Of a stretch of 64,000 nucleotides of DNA, positions 39,886 to 50,562 are shown piece by piece. Under the pieces are notes generated by a model. The model made no database searches and was not told the origin of the DNA. It saw only the letters and a list, made by a program, of their open reading frames with translations. A program made the translations under genes and the position numbers. The stretch comes from Pseudomonas sp. URMO17WK12:I2 (GTDB lineage Bacteria; Pseudomonadota; Gammaproteobacteria; Pseudomonadales; Pseudomonadaceae): contig NZ_QKYW01000001.1 in assembly GCF_003253735.1 (NCBI RefSeq), positions 124,001 to 188,000 on the forward strand, written 5' to 3'. Within the stretch, counting starts at the first letter, position 1; each line of letters opens with the position of its first letter.

Positions 39886-42800
39886 TCAGCGGTATTGCAG
39901 GAAGACGTTTTCTCGCCCGAACTGGTCACGCAAAGCTTGAATCAAGCTGTCGGCCGGGTCGATTCGCCACTGCTCGCCAAACTGCAGCAGGGCCTTGGCA
40001 TCGGCGCCGGTGTAGTCCAGGGTGATCGGGCAGGCACCACGGTGGCGCTGGCACAACTCGCCCAGCCAGCGCAGCCGGTCGCCCTTGAGCGCCGCGGCCT
40101 GCACCTTGACCCGCAGGCTTTCGGCCAGGCCGGTGCGCGCCTCCTCCAGGCTCATCACCCGCTTGGCACGCAGGCGCATGCCGCCGGAGAAATCGTCGTT
40201 ACTGACCTCACCTTCCACTACCACCAGGGCATCGCTCTGCAGCAAGGCCTGGTTACTGGCGAAGGCCTCGGCGAACAATGAGGCTTCGATACGCCCGGAG
40301 CGGTCGTCCAGGGTGATGAAGCCCATCTTGTCGCCCTTCTTGTTCTTCATCACCCGCAGGTTGACGATCAGACCGGCGATGGTCTGGGTGTCGCGGGCCG
40401 GCTTGAGGTCGACGATGCGCTGGCGGGCAAAGCGGCGCACCTCGCTTTCGTACTCATCGATGGGGTGGCCGGTCAGGTACAGGCCCAGGGTGTCCTTCTC
40501 ACCCTTGAGGCGCTCCTTGAGGGACAGTTCGCGGGCCTTGCGGTGGTTGGCGTAGACATCCGCCTCGGGGCTGGCGAACACACCGCCGAACAGGTCCATA
40601 TGGCCGCTGTCGTGACTGCGCGCGGTCTGCTCGGCAGCCTGCACCGCCTCTTCCATCGCGGCCAGCAGCACGGCCCGGTTGCGGTCGATGTTGGCCTGGT
40701 AGGCCTTGACCTCGTCATGAAAATGCGGGCCCAGGCGATCCAGCGCGCCGCTGCGGATCAAGGCTTCCATGGTGCGCTTGTTGATGCGCTTGAGATCGAC
40801 CCGCGAGCAGAAGTCGAACAGGTCCCTGAACGGGCCATCCTGGCGCGCTTCGGCAATGGCCTCCACCGGCCCTTCGCCCACGCCCTTGACCGCGCCAAGG
40901 CCGTACAGGATCCGCGGGGTCTGTTTGGCATCGTGGCTGACGGTGAACTTGAACTCCGAGGCGTTCACATCCGGCGGGTCGATGCGCAGCTTCATGCTGC
41001 GGCATTCCTCGATGAGGATCACCACCTTGTCGGTGTTGTGCATGTCCGCCGACAGCACCGCCGCCATGAAGGGCGCCGGGTAGTGGGCCTTCAGCCAGGC
41101 GGTCTGGTAGGACACCAGGCCGTAGGCGGCGGAGTGGGATTTGTTGAAGCCGTAACCGGCGAACTTTTCCACCAGGTCGAAGATGTTGCCCGCCAACTCG
41201 GCGTCGATGCCATTGTTGGCGCAACCCTCGATGAAGCCACCGCGCTGCTTGGCCATTTCCTCGGGCTTTTTCTTGCCCATGGCGCGGCGCAGCATATCCG
41301 CCTGGCCGAGGGTATAACCGCCCATGACCTGGGCGATCTGCATCACCTGTTCCTGATAGAGGATGATCCCGTAGGTCGGCTTGAGCACCGGCTCCAGGCC
41401 CGCATACTGGTAATCCGGGTGCGGGTAGGACAGCTCGGCCCGGCCGTGCTTGCGGTTGATGAAGTCGTCCACCATGCCGGACTGCAGCGGGCCGGGGCGG
41501 AACAGCGCCACGAGGGCGATCATGTCTTCCAGGCAGTCGGGCTTGAGCTTCTTGATCAGCTCCTTCATGCCACGCGATTCGAGCTGGAAGACCGCGGTGG
41601 TCTCCGCCTTCTGCAGCATCTGGTAGGTCGGCTTGTCATCGAGCGGGATGAAGTCGATGTTGACCAGATTCTCTTCCGGCTCGCCGGCAGCGCGCTGGTC
41701 GCGATGGATGGTTTCCAGCGCCCACTTGATGATGGTCAGGGTGCGCAGGCCGAGGAAGTCGAACTTCACCAGGCCGGCCTGCTCGACGTCGTCCTTGTCG
41801 AACTGGGTCACCAGGCCGGCGCCCTCCTCGTCACAGGCAATCGGCGCGAAGTCGGTCAGTTTGGTCGGCGCGATCACCACGCCCCCGGCGTGCTTGCCGG
41901 TGCCCCGCACGATGCCCTCGAGCTTGAGCGACATCTCCCAGATCTCGGCGGCCTCTTCGTCGACCTTGAGGAAGTCGCGCAGCGGCTCCTCCATCTCGTA
42001 GGCCTTTTCCAGGGTCATGCCGACCTCGAAGGGAATCATCTTCGACAGACGATCCGCCAAACCGTAGGACTTGCCCTGCACCCGCGCCACGTCGCGGACC
42101 ACCGCCTTGGCCGCCATGGAGCCGAAGGTGATGATCTGGCTCACCGCGTTACGGCCGTACTTCTCGGCCACGTAATCGATGACCCGGTCGCGACCGTCCA
42201 TGCAGAAGTCGACGTCGAAGTCGGGCATCGATACCCGCTCGGGATTGAGGAAGCGCTCGAACAGCAGGTCATAGGCCAGCGGGTCGAGATCGGTGATCTT
42301 CTGCACGTAGGCGACCAGCGAGCCGGCACCTGAACCACGGCCCGGGCCGACCGGCACGCCGTTGCTCTTGGCCCACTGGATGAAGTCCATGACGATCAGG
42401 AAGTAACCGGGAAAACCCATCTGGATGATGATATCCAGCTCGAAATTCAACCGGTCGATGTACACCTGTTTCTTAGCATCGTAATCCGGGGTGTCCTTGG
42501 GCAGCAGAACCTGCAGGCGCTCTTCCAGGCCATCGAACGAGACCTTGCGGAAGTATTCGTCGATGGTCATGCCTTCCGGCACCGGGAAGTCCGGCAGGAA
42601 GTACTTGCCCAGCTGCACCTCGATGTTGCAGCGCTTGGCGATCTCGACGGTGTTCTGCAGCGCGTCGGGCAAATCACTGAACAGCTCGGCCATTTCCTGT
42701 GGCGACTTCAGATACTGCTGGTCCGAGTAGATACGCGGGCGACGCGGGTCGTCGAGGATGCGGCCCTCACCAATGCATACGCGGGTTTCGTGGGCCTCGA

Positions 42801-43425
42801 AGTCGCTCTGCTTGAGAAAACGCACATCGTTGGTGGCCACCAGCGGCGCGCCGGTCTTGTCGGCCAGGGCCACGGCGGCATGCACGTGCTCTTCGTCATT
42901 GACCCGGCTGGTACGCTGCACTTCCAGATAGAAACGCTGCGGGAACACTGCCTGCCATTCCTGCAACAGCGCTTCGGCCTTGGCCGGCTCGCCATCGAGC
43001 AGCGCATGACCGATCTCCCCTTCCTTGGCGCCGGACAGGGCAATCAGGCCTTCGCTGGCCGCCTTCACCCAGTCACGCTGGATGATCACCAGGTCGTTGC
43101 TCTGCCCTTCGCTCCAGCCGCGGGAAATCAGTTCGGTGAGGTTGCGATAGCCCTTGGGGTTCATCGCCAGCAGGGTCATGCGGGTCAGCGGGCCATCTTC
43201 GTAGGCGCTTGCCAGCCAGATGTCGGCGCCGCAGATAGGCTTGATGCCGGCGCCCATGGCGGCTTTGTAGAACTTCACCAGCGAGCACATGTTGCTCATG
43301 TCGGTGACCGCTACGGCCGGCATGCCGCCGCCGGCGACCGCCTTGACCAGCGGTTTGACACGGACCAGGCCGTCGACCAGGGAATATTCGGTGTGCAGGC
43401 GAAGATGAACGAACGAAACAGCCAT
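39886..43425 (-). CDS. dnaE: DNA polymerase III subunit alpha
   Basis: A 1179-residue replicative polymerase subunit. The N-terminal PHP domain begins FVHLRLHTEYSLVDGL; the polymerase domain has the catalytic Asp pair in MPDFDVDFCMDGR (near residue 400); helix-hairpin-helix (YGFNKSHSAAYG and following) and OB domains complete it. Normal length. Start ATG 43425 gives MAVSFVHLRL. It is close behind rnhB, with a 75-base gap and no visible hairpin. Confidence 0.97.
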   Translation of the reverse strand: MAVSFVHLRLHTEYSLVDGLVRVKPLVKAVAGGGMPAVAVTDMSNMCSLVKFYKAAMGAGIKPICGADIWLASAYEDGPLTRMTLLAMNPKGYRNLTELISRGWSEGQSNDLVIIQRDWVKAASEGLIALSGAKEGEIGHALLDGEPAKAEALLQEWQAVFPQRFYLEVQRTSRVNDEEHVHAAVALADKTGAPLVATNDVRFLKQSDFEAHETRVCIGEGRILDDPRRPRIYSDQQYLKSPQEMAELFSDLPDALQNTVEIAKRCNIEVQLGKYFLPDFPVPEGMTIDEYFRKVSFDGLEERLQVLLPKDTPDYDAKKQVYIDRLNFELDIIIQMGFPGYFLIVMDFIQWAKSNGVPVGPGRGSGAGSLVAYVQKITDLDPLAYDLLFERFLNPERVSMPDFDVDFCMDGRDRVIDYVAEKYGRNAVSQIITFGSMAAKAVVRDVARVQGKSYGLADRLSKMIPFEVGMTLEKAYEMEEPLRDFLKVDEEAAEIWEMSLKLEGIVRGTGKHAGGVVIAPTKLTDFAPIACDEEGAGLVTQFDKDDVEQAGLVKFDFLGLRTLTIIKWALETIHRDQRAAGEPEENLVNIDFIPLDDKPTYQMLQKAETTAVFQLESRGMKELIKKLKPDCLEDMIALVALFRPGPLQSGMVDDFINRKHGRAELSYPHPDYQYAGLEPVLKPTYGIILYQEQVMQIAQVMGGYTLGQADMLRRAMGKKKPEEMAKQRGGFIEGCANNGIDAELAGNIFDLVEKFAGYGFNKSHSAAYGLVSYQTAWLKAHYPAPFMAAVLSADMHNTDKVVILIEECRSMKLRIDPPDVNASEFKFTVSHDAKQTPRILYGLGAVKGVGEGPVEAIAEARQDGPFRDLFDFCSRVDLKRINKRTMEALIRSGALDRLGPHFHDEVKAYQANIDRNRAVLLAAMEEAVQAAEQTARSHDSGHMDLFGGVFASPEADVYANHRKARELSLKERLKGEKDTLGLYLTGHPIDEYESEVRRFARQRIVDLKPARDTQTIAGLIVNLRVMKNKKGDKMGFITLDDRSGRIEASLFAEAFASNQALLQSDALVVVEGEVSNDDFSGGMRLRAKRVMSLEEARTGLAESLRVKVQAAALKGDRLRWLGELCQRHRGACPITLDYTGADAKALLQFGEQWRIDPADSLIQALRDQFGRENVFLQYR

Positions 43426-43500
43426 GAAGAAGCCCTGCAGGAAAAGCGACAAAACGCGGATTGTACCGTAACTGGAAAGTGCGACAGCGAGTCGTTGCAC

Positions 43501-44109
43501 TCAACCGAAGGTGGCGGCTTCCAGCAAACGACGAACCGGCGCAAAGGAGCGTCGGTGAATGGGGGTCGGGCCCAGGCGGATCAGGGCCTCGAGGTGAACG
43601 GGCGTCGGGTAGCCCTTGTGCAAGGCGATACCGTAGCCGGGATACAGCGCGTCGAGCTCGCGCATTTCGCGATCACGACTGACCTTGGCGAGAATCGAGG
43701 CCGCGGCAATCGCCGGCACCTGGGCGTCGCCACCGATCACCGGGGCACTGGGGACCGAGAGCTTCGGGCAGCGGTTGCCGTCGATCAACGCCAGTTTCGG
43801 CTGCACGCTGAGCCCTTCGACTGCACGCTGCATGGCCAGCATGGTAGCGTGGAGGATATTCAGGCGGTCGATCTCCTCCACCTCGGCGCGGGCGATGCAC
43901 CAGGCCAGGGCCTTTTCACGAATCTCGTCGAAGAGTTTCTCGCGCCGCGCCTCGCTGAGCTTCTTGGAGTCGTTGAGCCCCAGAATCGGCCGCGCCGGAT
44001 CGAGAATCACCGCAGCGGTGACCACGGCGCCGCACAAAGGCCCGCGGCCCACTTCGTCGACACCCGCAACCAGCTCTTCGACGGTGGCGAAATCCAGGCC
44101 CAACTGCAT
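43501..44109 (-). CDS. rnhB: Ribonuclease HII
   Basis: A 202-residue endonuclease that cuts RNA in RNA-DNA hybrids and at single ribonucleotides. The catalytic Asp18-Glu19 are in [12 protein letters not shown], and the third Asp is in [10 protein letters not shown] near 113. Its ATG overlaps the lpxB stop by one base (TGATG), pointing to coupled translation. Confidence 0.95.
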   Translation of the reverse strand: MQLGLDFATVEELVAGVDEVGRGPLCGAVVTAAVILDPARPILGLNDSKKLSEARREKLFDEIREKALAWCIARAEVEEIDRLNILHATMLAMQRAVEGLSVQPKLALIDGNRCPKLSVPSAPVIGGDAQVPAIAAASILAKVSRDREMRELDALYPGYGIALHKGYPTPVHLEALIRLGPTPIHRRSFAPVRRLLEAATFG

Positions 44110-45242
44110 CAGCGACGCCCCAGCAGATCGAGCACCGCAGTGGCGGCGCGCTCGGAGGCATCGCGGCGCAGGGTGCGATGAATGGCATCGAAGCCTTCGG
44201 TCTGCACCTCGCCGTCGACCAGCAGCGGCGACACCGTCTGCGCCAACGCTTCAGGCGTCGCCGCATCCTGAATCAGCTCGGGCACCAGCAGCCGCTGGGC
44301 GAGCAGGTTGGGCAGCGAGATGTACGGACTCTTCACCAACCGTTTGAGAATGCTGAAGGTCATCGGCGCGACGCGGTAGGCCACCACCATCGGCCGTTTG
44401 TAGAGCAGCGCCTCGAGGGTCGCGGTGCCGGATGCGATCAGCACCGCGTCGCAGGCAGCCAGGGCGTCGTGGGAACGACCATCGAGCAGGGTCAGCGGCA
44501 GATCGCGGCTGACCAGCATCTGCTCGATCTGCCGGCGACGTTCCGGGCTGGCACAGGGCAGCACGAAGCGCACACCAGGGCGCAGCCCCCGCAGGCGCTC
44601 GGCGGCATCGAGAAACAGACTGCCAAGGCGCGCCACCTCGCCACCACGGCTGCCTGGCAGCAAGGCGACGACCGGGGCATCGCCTGGCAGGCCGAGTAGC
44701 TGGCGCGCTGCCGCGCGGTCGGCCTGCAAGGGAATGGCATCGGCCAATGGATGGCCGACGAAGCACACCGGTACCTGGTGCGCCTCGTAGAACTGCGCTT
44801 CGAATGGAAACAGGGTGAGCATCAGGTCGCAGGCTTCGCGGATCTTCAGCACGCGCTTCTGCCGCCAGGCCCAGACAGAGGGGCTGACGTAGTGCACGGT
44901 GCGAATGCCGGCCTTACGCAGCTTGAGCTCGACGCCCAGGGTGAAGTCCGGCGCATCGATGCCGATGAACACATCGGGCTTGCGCTCGATCAGGCTGGCG
45001 ATCAGGCGGCGGCGGCGCGACAGCAGCTCCGGCAGTCGGCCCAGCACTTCGACCAGGCCCATGACCGCCAGGCGCTCCATGGGGAAATCGCTGACCAGGC
45101 CTTCGGCCTGCATGCGCGGGCCACCGACACCGATGAACTCGACGTTCGGGTGCTGCACCTTGAGCGCCTGCATCAGGCCCGCACCGAGAATGTCGCCGGA
45201 TGCCTCGCCGGCAACCAGCGCGACACGCAATACCTCAGCCAT
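44109..45242 (-). CDS. lpxB: Lipid-A-disaccharide synthase
   Basis: A 377-residue glycosyltransferase, peripheral on the inner membrane, that joins UDP-2,3-diacylglucosamine and lipid X to form the lipid A disaccharide. [12 protein letters not shown] at the start, [12 protein letters not shown] and [12 protein letters not shown] are the family segments. It lies three bases after lpxA and overlaps rnhB by one. Confidence 0.95.
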   Translation of the reverse strand: MAEVLRVALVAGEASGDILGAGLMQALKVQHPNVEFIGVGGPRMQAEGLVSDFPMERLAVMGLVEVLGRLPELLSRRRRLIASLIERKPDVFIGIDAPDFTLGVELKLRKAGIRTVHYVSPSVWAWRQKRVLKIREACDLMLTLFPFEAQFYEAHQVPVCFVGHPLADAIPLQADRAAARQLLGLPGDAPVVALLPGSRGGEVARLGSLFLDAAERLRGLRPGVRFVLPCASPERRRQIEQMLVSRDLPLTLLDGRSHDALAACDAVLIASGTATLEALLYKRPMVVAYRVAPMTFSILKRLVKSPYISLPNLLAQRLLVPELIQDAATPEALAQTVSPLLVDGEVQTEGFDAIHRTLRRDASERAATAVLDLLGRR

Positions 45243-45245
45243 GGG

Positions 45246-46022
45246 TCAGCGGGTAATGCCGCGGCTGGACGTCAGGATCGAATCGCGGAACACCGCCACT
45301 TCAGCAAACTGGGCCGCCACGTCTTCCAGCTCGACCAGTGCTTCCTCGATGGTAAAGCCCTGGCGATAGACGATCTTGTAGGCACGGCGCAGCGCCTGCA
45401 TGGCCTCGGCGCTGAAACCACGACGGCGCAGGCCTTCGAAGTTCATGCTGCGCGCTTCGGCGGGGTTGCCGGAAACGGTGACATAGGCCGGAACGTCCTT
45501 GCCGATCGCCGCCCCCATGCCCGCGAAGGCATGCGCGCCGATATGACAGAACTGATGCACCAGGGTGTAGCCGGACAGAATCGCCCAGTCGCCGATGTGC
45601 ACATGGCCGGCCAGGGCCACGTTGTTGACCAGGATGCAATGATTGCCAACCACGCTGTCGTGGCCGATGTGGGCATAGGCCATGATCAGGTTGTGGTCAC
45701 CAATGGTGGTTTCGTCACGGTCCTGAATGGTGCCACGGTGCATCGTCACGCCTTCGCGGATGATGTTGTGATCACCGATGACCAGGCGCGTGGGCTCGCC
45801 CTTGTACTTGCGATCCGGGGTGTCTTCGCCCAGGGAGGCGAACTGATAGATCTTGTTGTGCTTCCCGATTCGGGTAGGCCCCTTGATGATCACGTTGGGA
45901 CCCAGCACACAGCCCTCGCCAATTTCTACGTCGGGCCCAATGATCGACCAAGGGCCGACGACGACGTCGTCTGCCAGCTTGGCGCTGGGATCGATGATGG
46001 CGCGAGGGTCAATCAAACTCAT
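45246..46022 (-). CDS. lpxA: UDP-N-acetylglucosamine acyltransferase
   Basis: A 258-residue left-handed beta-helix enzyme that adds a 3-hydroxyacyl chain to UDP-GlcNAc, the first step of lipid A synthesis. Hexapeptide repeats fill residues 1-190, with the catalytic His121 in AHIGHDS, matching E. coli His125. The ATG at 46022 overlaps the fabZ stop by four bases. A C-terminal helical domain (about 195-258) is present. Confidence 0.96.
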   Translation of the reverse strand: MSLIDPRAIIDPSAKLADDVVVGPWSIIGPDVEIGEGCVLGPNVIIKGPTRIGKHNKIYQFASLGEDTPDRKYKGEPTRLVIGDHNIIREGVTMHRGTIQDRDETTIGDHNLIMAYAHIGHDSVVGNHCILVNNVALAGHVHIGDWAILSGYTLVHQFCHIGAHAFAGMGAAIGKDVPAYVTVSGNPAEARSMNFEGLRRRGFSAEAMQALRRAYKIVYRQGFTIEEALVELEDVAAQFAEVAVFRDSILTSSRGITR

Positions 46023-46459
46023 AACTTGCGTTCCGCACAGATGATTTCGGCCGAGCACACTTCTTTACCGTCGACCGTGGCCTTGCATTCGAACTTCCAG
46101 ATGCTGCGCTTGCTGCTGAGGAACTTGGCCTCGAGGATCAGTTGGTCACCCGGTACCACCGGTTGACGGAAGCGTAGCTTATCGGAGCCGACGAAGTAGT
46201 AGAGGGTGCCATCGGCAGGCTTCACGCCCATCATTTTGAAGCCGAGAATACCGGCCGCCTGAGCCATGGCCTCGATGATGAGTACGCCGGGCATGATCGG
46301 ATGCTCGGGAAAATGGCCGTTGAAGAATGGCTCATTGACGCTGACATTCTTATAGGCACGAACGCTCTTGCCCTCAAGATCCAGATCCGTGACCCGGTCC
46401 ACCAGCAGGAACGGGTAACGGTGCGGCAAGTACTCGCGAATTTCGTTGATTTCCATCAT
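46019..46459 (-). CDS. fabZ: 3-hydroxyacyl-ACP dehydratase FabZ
   Basis: A 146-residue hotdog-fold enzyme that dehydrates beta-hydroxyacyl-ACP in fatty acid elongation and so shares its substrate with LpxA and LpxD. Catalytic His49 ([15 protein letters not shown]) and Glu63 (LIIEAMAQ) are intact. Two adjacent ATGs (46459, 46456) are possible starts. Its end overlaps lpxA; its front is separated from lpxD by a hairpin. Confidence 0.96.
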   Translation of the reverse strand: MMEINEIREYLPHRYPFLLVDRVTDLDLEGKSVRAYKNVSVNEPFFNGHFPEHPIMPGVLIIEAMAQAAGILGFKMMGVKPADGTLYYFVGSDKLRFRQPVVPGDQLILEAKFLSSKRSIWKFECKATVDGKEVCSAEIICAERKL

Positions 46460-46475
46460 TTCCAGAGAAGCCTGT

Positions 46476-46505
46476 AATAAAAAGAAGAGAGCCGGCCATC
46501 GGCTC
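46476..46505 (-). terminator. Hairpin with T-rich tail at the lpxD-fabZ junction
   Basis: Arms 46489-46494 and 46500-46505 around GCCAT form a short stem overlapping the lpxD stop. On the minus strand it is followed by TCTTCTTTTTATT. This is the form of a weak intrinsic terminator within the operon. Confidence 0.5.
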
Positions 46506-47562
46506 AGGCATCAGATGAGGCATTCCCGCTCGAGGTCACGGCAGCGAGCTGTTTTTCCAACTGCTTCACACGCCGCGCCATGTCGTCCAGCTGGCGGATG
46601 CGCGCCACGCTTTTCTTCCACTCGGCTGCAGGTTGCATGGCGGTGCCCGAGGAATAGGCACCGGGCTCGGTAATCGAGCGCGTGACCATGGTCATACCGG
46701 TCACGAATACGCCATCGCAGACATCGATATGGCCAACCATGCCAACGCCGCCGGCGATCATACAGTTCTTGCCGATCGACGTGCTGCCGGAAATACCGAC
46801 ACAGGCAGCCATCGCCGTGTTGTCACCGACCTGCACGTTGTGGGCGATCATGATCTGGTTATCCAGCTTCACGCCGTTGCCGATACGCGTGTCGGACAGT
46901 GCACCCCGGTCGAGGGTGGTATTGGCACCGATCTCGACGTCGTCGCCGATGCTCACGCCGCCGATCTGGGCGATCTTCTGCCAGACGCCCTTCTCGTTGG
47001 CGAAGCCGAAGCCTTCGCCCCCGATCACTGCACCGGACTGGATCACCACCCGTTTGCCGATGCGCACGTCGTGGTACAGGGTGACCCGCGGTGCCAACCA
47101 GCCGCCCTCACCGATCTGCGAGCGTGCGCCAATCACGCAATGCGCGCCCAGCGACACGCCGGCGGCAATTTTCGCCCCGGCCTCGATGACCACGTAGGGG
47201 CCGATAGCGGCGCTCGGATCGACCTGCGCGTCTTCGGCCACCACTGCGGTCGGGTGAATGCCGGCAACAGCCTTGGGCTTGCGATCGAACAGATGGGACA
47301 GCGACGCGTAAGCGAGGTAGGGGTTGGCGACGATCAGCGCGTTGCCGGCGAAGCCTTCCGCATCCGTCGCGGTCAGCAGCACGGCCGCAGCCTGGCAACT
47401 GCCCAGGTGCTTGCGATACTGCGCATTGGCCAGGAACGTCAGCTGAGACGGGCCGGCATCCTGCAAGGTTGCCAGCCCGTCGACTGTCTGATCAGCCGCG
47501 CCACGCAAGGTGGCGCCCAGCTGTTCGGCCAATTGGCCGAGCGTGAATACCGGTGTGGACAT
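46504..47562 (-). CDS. lpxD: UDP-3-O-(3-hydroxyacyl)glucosamine N-acyltransferase
   Basis: A 352-residue enzyme adding the second 3-hydroxyacyl chain in lipid A synthesis. It has an N-terminal uridine-binding domain (about 1-100), a hexapeptide beta-helix (about 100-310) with the catalytic-His region [15 protein letters not shown], and a C-terminal helix ([11 protein letters not shown]). ATG 47562 is three bases past the skp stop; a TTG at 47568 is possible. Confidence 0.95.
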   Translation of the reverse strand: MSTPVFTLGQLAEQLGATLRGAADQTVDGLATLQDAGPSQLTFLANAQYRKHLGSCQAAAVLLTATDAEGFAGNALIVANPYLAYASLSHLFDRKPKAVAGIHPTAVVAEDAQVDPSAAIGPYVVIEAGAKIAAGVSLGAHCVIGARSQIGEGGWLAPRVTLYHDVRIGKRVVIQSGAVIGGEGFGFANEKGVWQKIAQIGGVSIGDDVEIGANTTLDRGALSDTRIGNGVKLDNQIMIAHNVQVGDNTAMAACVGISGSTSIGKNCMIAGGVGMVGHIDVCDGVFVTGMTMVTRSITEPGAYSSGTAMQPAAEWKKSVARIRQLDDMARRVKQLEKQLAAVTSSGNASSDA

Positions 47563-47564
47563 TA

Positions 47565-48068
47565 TCAACGCATCTGGTTCATGCGCTCGATGACCTGGCG
47601 GGTGATGTCGAACTGCGGTTTGACATCGATGACCGCGCCGCGCTCGAGCACCAGATCGAAGTTGCCATTCTTGATGACTTCCTCAACGGCCTTGTCCAGG
47701 TTGGGCTTGAGCTTCTTGAGCATGTCGCGATCGGCAACCGCCTTGGCTTCGTTCAGCTCCTTGGACTGGAACTGGAAATCACGGGCCTTTTGCTTGAAGT
47801 CCAGCTCCAGGCGCTCACGCTCGGCGGTCTGCATCTTCTCGCCGTCTTTGACGATGCGATCCTGAATGCGCTTGGCGTCGCTTTCCAGGGTTTTCAGCTT
47901 GTTCAGCTGCGGGCCGAACTTCTTCTCGGCGTCGACCGCGTAGCGCTTGGCCGCGTCGGACTCGAGCAGGGCCATCTGGTAGTTGAGCACGGCAATCTTC
48001 ATTTCCGCGAAGGCCGGAGTGGCCAGCAGGGTGACGCTTAACAGAACCAATTGAGTCAACTTACGCAC
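47565..48068 (-). CDS. skp: Periplasmic chaperone Skp (OmpH)
   Basis: A 167-residue precursor with a signal peptide cleaved near residue 22 (TPAFA-EMK). The rest is highly charged and helical, rich in Lys and Glu ([19 protein letters not shown]), forming the tentacles of the trimeric chaperone that guides outer-membrane proteins to BamA. It sits between bamA and lpxD, the classical arrangement. Confidence 0.95.
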   Translation of the reverse strand: MRKLTQLVLLSVTLLATPAFAEMKIAVLNYQMALLESDAAKRYAVDAEKKFGPQLNKLKTLESDAKRIQDRIVKDGEKMQTAERERLELDFKQKARDFQFQSKELNEAKAVADRDMLKKLKPNLDKAVEEVIKNGNFDLVLERGAVIDVKPQFDITRQVIERMNQMR

Positions 48069-48116
48069 GGTGCAACTCCTGCAGAAAAACTGTCTTGGTG
48101 ATTCGTGAGCAGACGC

Positions 48117-50489
48117 TTAGAACGTCTGGCCGAGGGAGAACTGGAATACCTGGGTATCGGCGTCGTCCGGCTTCTTGACCGGCATCGCCAGGCTGAAGCT
48201 CAGCGGGCCGAGCGCGGTGATCCAGGTAACGCCGACACCTACCGAACTGGCCAGGTTGCCGAAATCGATGTCGCAGCTGTCGCCGCGGCGCTTCTGACCG
48301 GAACTGCAGTCGGTGTCGAACACGTTACCGACATCCCAGAACAAGGCGGTACGCAGGGAACGCTGATCCTTGACGAACGGCATCGGGAACAGCAATTCGG
48401 CGCCACCCTGGATCAATACGTTACCACCGAACGGCAGCGGATCCTGATCCGGGTCAGCCGCTGTGCCAGCGTTGCCGGTTACAGCTTCCCCACGGCTTGG
48501 CGTACTACGAGGCCCAAGGCTGCTGTCCTCGAAACCACGCACCGAGTTGAAACCACCGGCGTAGTAGTTCTCGTAGAATGGCAGCTTCTGAGTCGAGCCG
48601 AACGCACCACCGTAACCCAGCTGCGTATGGAAACGCATGGTGTAGGTATCGGTCAGCGGCTTGAAGACCTGGCCGCGATAATCGAGCTTGTAGAACGACA
48701 GGTCACTGCCCGGCACAGTGGTCTCGAACACCAGGCTCTGGGAGTGGCCACGGTTGGCCAGCACGCCGCGGTTGAGGGTCGATTCGGACCAGCCGACGGA
48801 GGCCTTGAAGTTGAGGTACTTCTCGCCTTCCTGACGGGTGAAATCGAAGATTTCGTCGACGGTATAACGACCCGAGTTGATCTCATCCTGTTGCGCGGTC
48901 AGGCCATAGGTCAGGCGTGCGGTCTCGCTGATCGGATAGCCGATGCTGATGCCGGCGCCGAGACTGTCGACCGAATAGCTGGATACATCGACATCGAGTT
49001 CGTCGTAGTCGGTGGTGCGGTAGAAGGCGTTGTAGCCCAGGCTCACGCCGTCCTCGGTCCAGTACGGATCGGTGAAGGAGAAGTTGTAGCGGCTCTGGTA
49101 CTCACTACGGGTCAGGCCGAGGCTGACGCGGTTACCGCTACCCAGGAAGTTGTTCTGGGTGATCGAGCCGCCGAGGATCAGACCGGCGTTCTGGGCGAAG
49201 CCCACGCTGGCGGTGATCGAGCCGGAGGCCTGCTCCTCGACACTGTAGTTGACGTCAACCTGGTCGTCGGTACCCGGCACCTGCGGGGTCTCGACGTTGA
49301 CTTCCTTGAAGAAGCCCAGACGCTCCAGACGGGTTTTCGACTGGTCGATCAGGTAGGTCGACGCCCAGCCGCCTTCCATCTGGCGCATTTCGCGGCGCAG
49401 CACTTCGTCTTCGGTCTTGGTGTTGCCGCGGAAATTGATGCGGTTGACGTAGGCACGCTTGCCCGGATCCACCACGAAAGTGATGGATACAGTGTTGTCA
49501 TCATTGTGCGGCTCGGGCACGCCGTTGACGTTGGCGAAGGTATAACCCTCGTTACCCAGGCGACGGGTGATCAGCTCGCTGGTGGAGGTCATCACCTTGC
49601 GGGAGAACACCTGACCTTCCTTGACCAGCAGCAGCGCGCGGACTTCTTCTTCCGGCACCTTGAGGTCGCCAGAGAGCTTCACGTCACGCACGGTGAACTT
49701 CTCGCCCTCATCGATATTGACGGTGATGTAGACGTGCTTCTTGTCCGGGGTGATGGATACCTGGGTGGAGGTGATATCCATGTTGATGTAGCCGCGGTCC
49801 AGGTAATAGGAACGCAGGCGCTCCAGGTCACCGGAGAGCTTTTCCCGGGCGTACTTGTCATCGTTGCGGAAGAACGACAGCCAGTTGGTGGTCTTCAGCT
49901 CGAACAGGTCCTGCAGGTCTTCATCGGCGAAAACCTTGTTGCCGACCACGTTGATGTGCTGGATGGCGGCGACGCTGCCTTCGTTGATGTTGATCTTCAG
50001 CGCCACGCGGTTGCGCGGCTGAGGAATCACTTCGGCGTCGATCTCGGCGGAGTAGCGGCCCTGGGCCACGTACTGGCGCTGCAGTTCGTTACGCACGCCC
50101 TCCAGGGTCGCGCGCTGGAAGATCTCGCCTTCGGCCAGACCGGACTGATTCAGGCCCTTGAGCAGGTCTTCACTGCTGATGGCCTTGTTGCCTTCGATCT
50201 CGATGCTGGAGATAGAGGGGCGCTCGACCACGGTGATGACCAGCACGTTGCCGTCGCGGCCCAGTTGAATGTCCTGGAAGAAACCGGTTTTGAACAGCTC
50301 ACGGGTCGCTTCGGTGAGCGTGCGGTCGTCGGCAGCCTCGCCGACGTTTAGCGGCAGAGCACCAAACAGGCTGCCCGCGGAGACGCGCTGCAAGCCATTA
50401 ACGCGAATATCGGAGATGGTGAAGGACTCGGCGTGAACTTCGGCGATCATCAATGCGGAAAGAACCGCAGGTAGCAGCAGACGTTTCAT
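48117..50489 (-). CDS. bamA: Outer-membrane protein assembly factor BamA
   Basis: A 790-residue precursor with a signal peptide ending near VHA (about 20). Five POTRA domains (about 24-420) lead to a C-terminal 16-stranded barrel; VRGFEDSSLGPR is the loop-6 signature, and the protein ends in Phe (FSLGQTF). It inserts outer-membrane beta-barrels. First gene after rseP with a 73-base gap; skp and the lpx genes follow. Confidence 0.96.
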   Translation of the reverse strand: MKRLLLPAVLSALMIAEVHAESFTISDIRVNGLQRVSAGSLFGALPLNVGEAADDRTLTEATRELFKTGFFQDIQLGRDGNVLVITVVERPSISSIEIEGNKAISSEDLLKGLNQSGLAEGEIFQRATLEGVRNELQRQYVAQGRYSAEIDAEVIPQPRNRVALKININEGSVAAIQHINVVGNKVFADEDLQDLFELKTTNWLSFFRNDDKYAREKLSGDLERLRSYYLDRGYINMDITSTQVSITPDKKHVYITVNIDEGEKFTVRDVKLSGDLKVPEEEVRALLLVKEGQVFSRKVMTSTSELITRRLGNEGYTFANVNGVPEPHNDDNTVSITFVVDPGKRAYVNRINFRGNTKTEDEVLRREMRQMEGGWASTYLIDQSKTRLERLGFFKEVNVETPQVPGTDDQVDVNYSVEEQASGSITASVGFAQNAGLILGGSITQNNFLGSGNRVSLGLTRSEYQSRYNFSFTDPYWTEDGVSLGYNAFYRTTDYDELDVDVSSYSVDSLGAGISIGYPISETARLTYGLTAQQDEINSGRYTVDEIFDFTRQEGEKYLNFKASVGWSESTLNRGVLANRGHSQSLVFETTVPGSDLSFYKLDYRGQVFKPLTDTYTMRFHTQLGYGGAFGSTQKLPFYENYYAGGFNSVRGFEDSSLGPRSTPSRGEAVTGNAGTAADPDQDPLPFGGNVLIQGGAELLFPMPFVKDQRSLRTALFWDVGNVFDTDCSSGQKRRGDSCDIDFGNLASSVGVGVTWITALGPLSFSLAMPVKKPDDADTQVFQFSLGQTF

Positions 50490-50562
50490 GAAGTCCTTTC
50501 TTATTCCAACTAACGATAAGAAATCAGTCGTTCGAGACGAAAGATATATAATTCAACTGAGC

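Noticed and set aside
40465..42333. A 622-codon open frame opposite dnaE
   Set aside because: Antisense artefact of a high-GC gene; His/Val/Gly-rich translation with no domain.
48105..50351. A 748-codon open frame on the plus strand opposite bamA
   Set aside because: It is the reverse of a certain gene; GC-rich codon use keeps the antisense frame open, and the translation has no recognisable domain or sensible composition.
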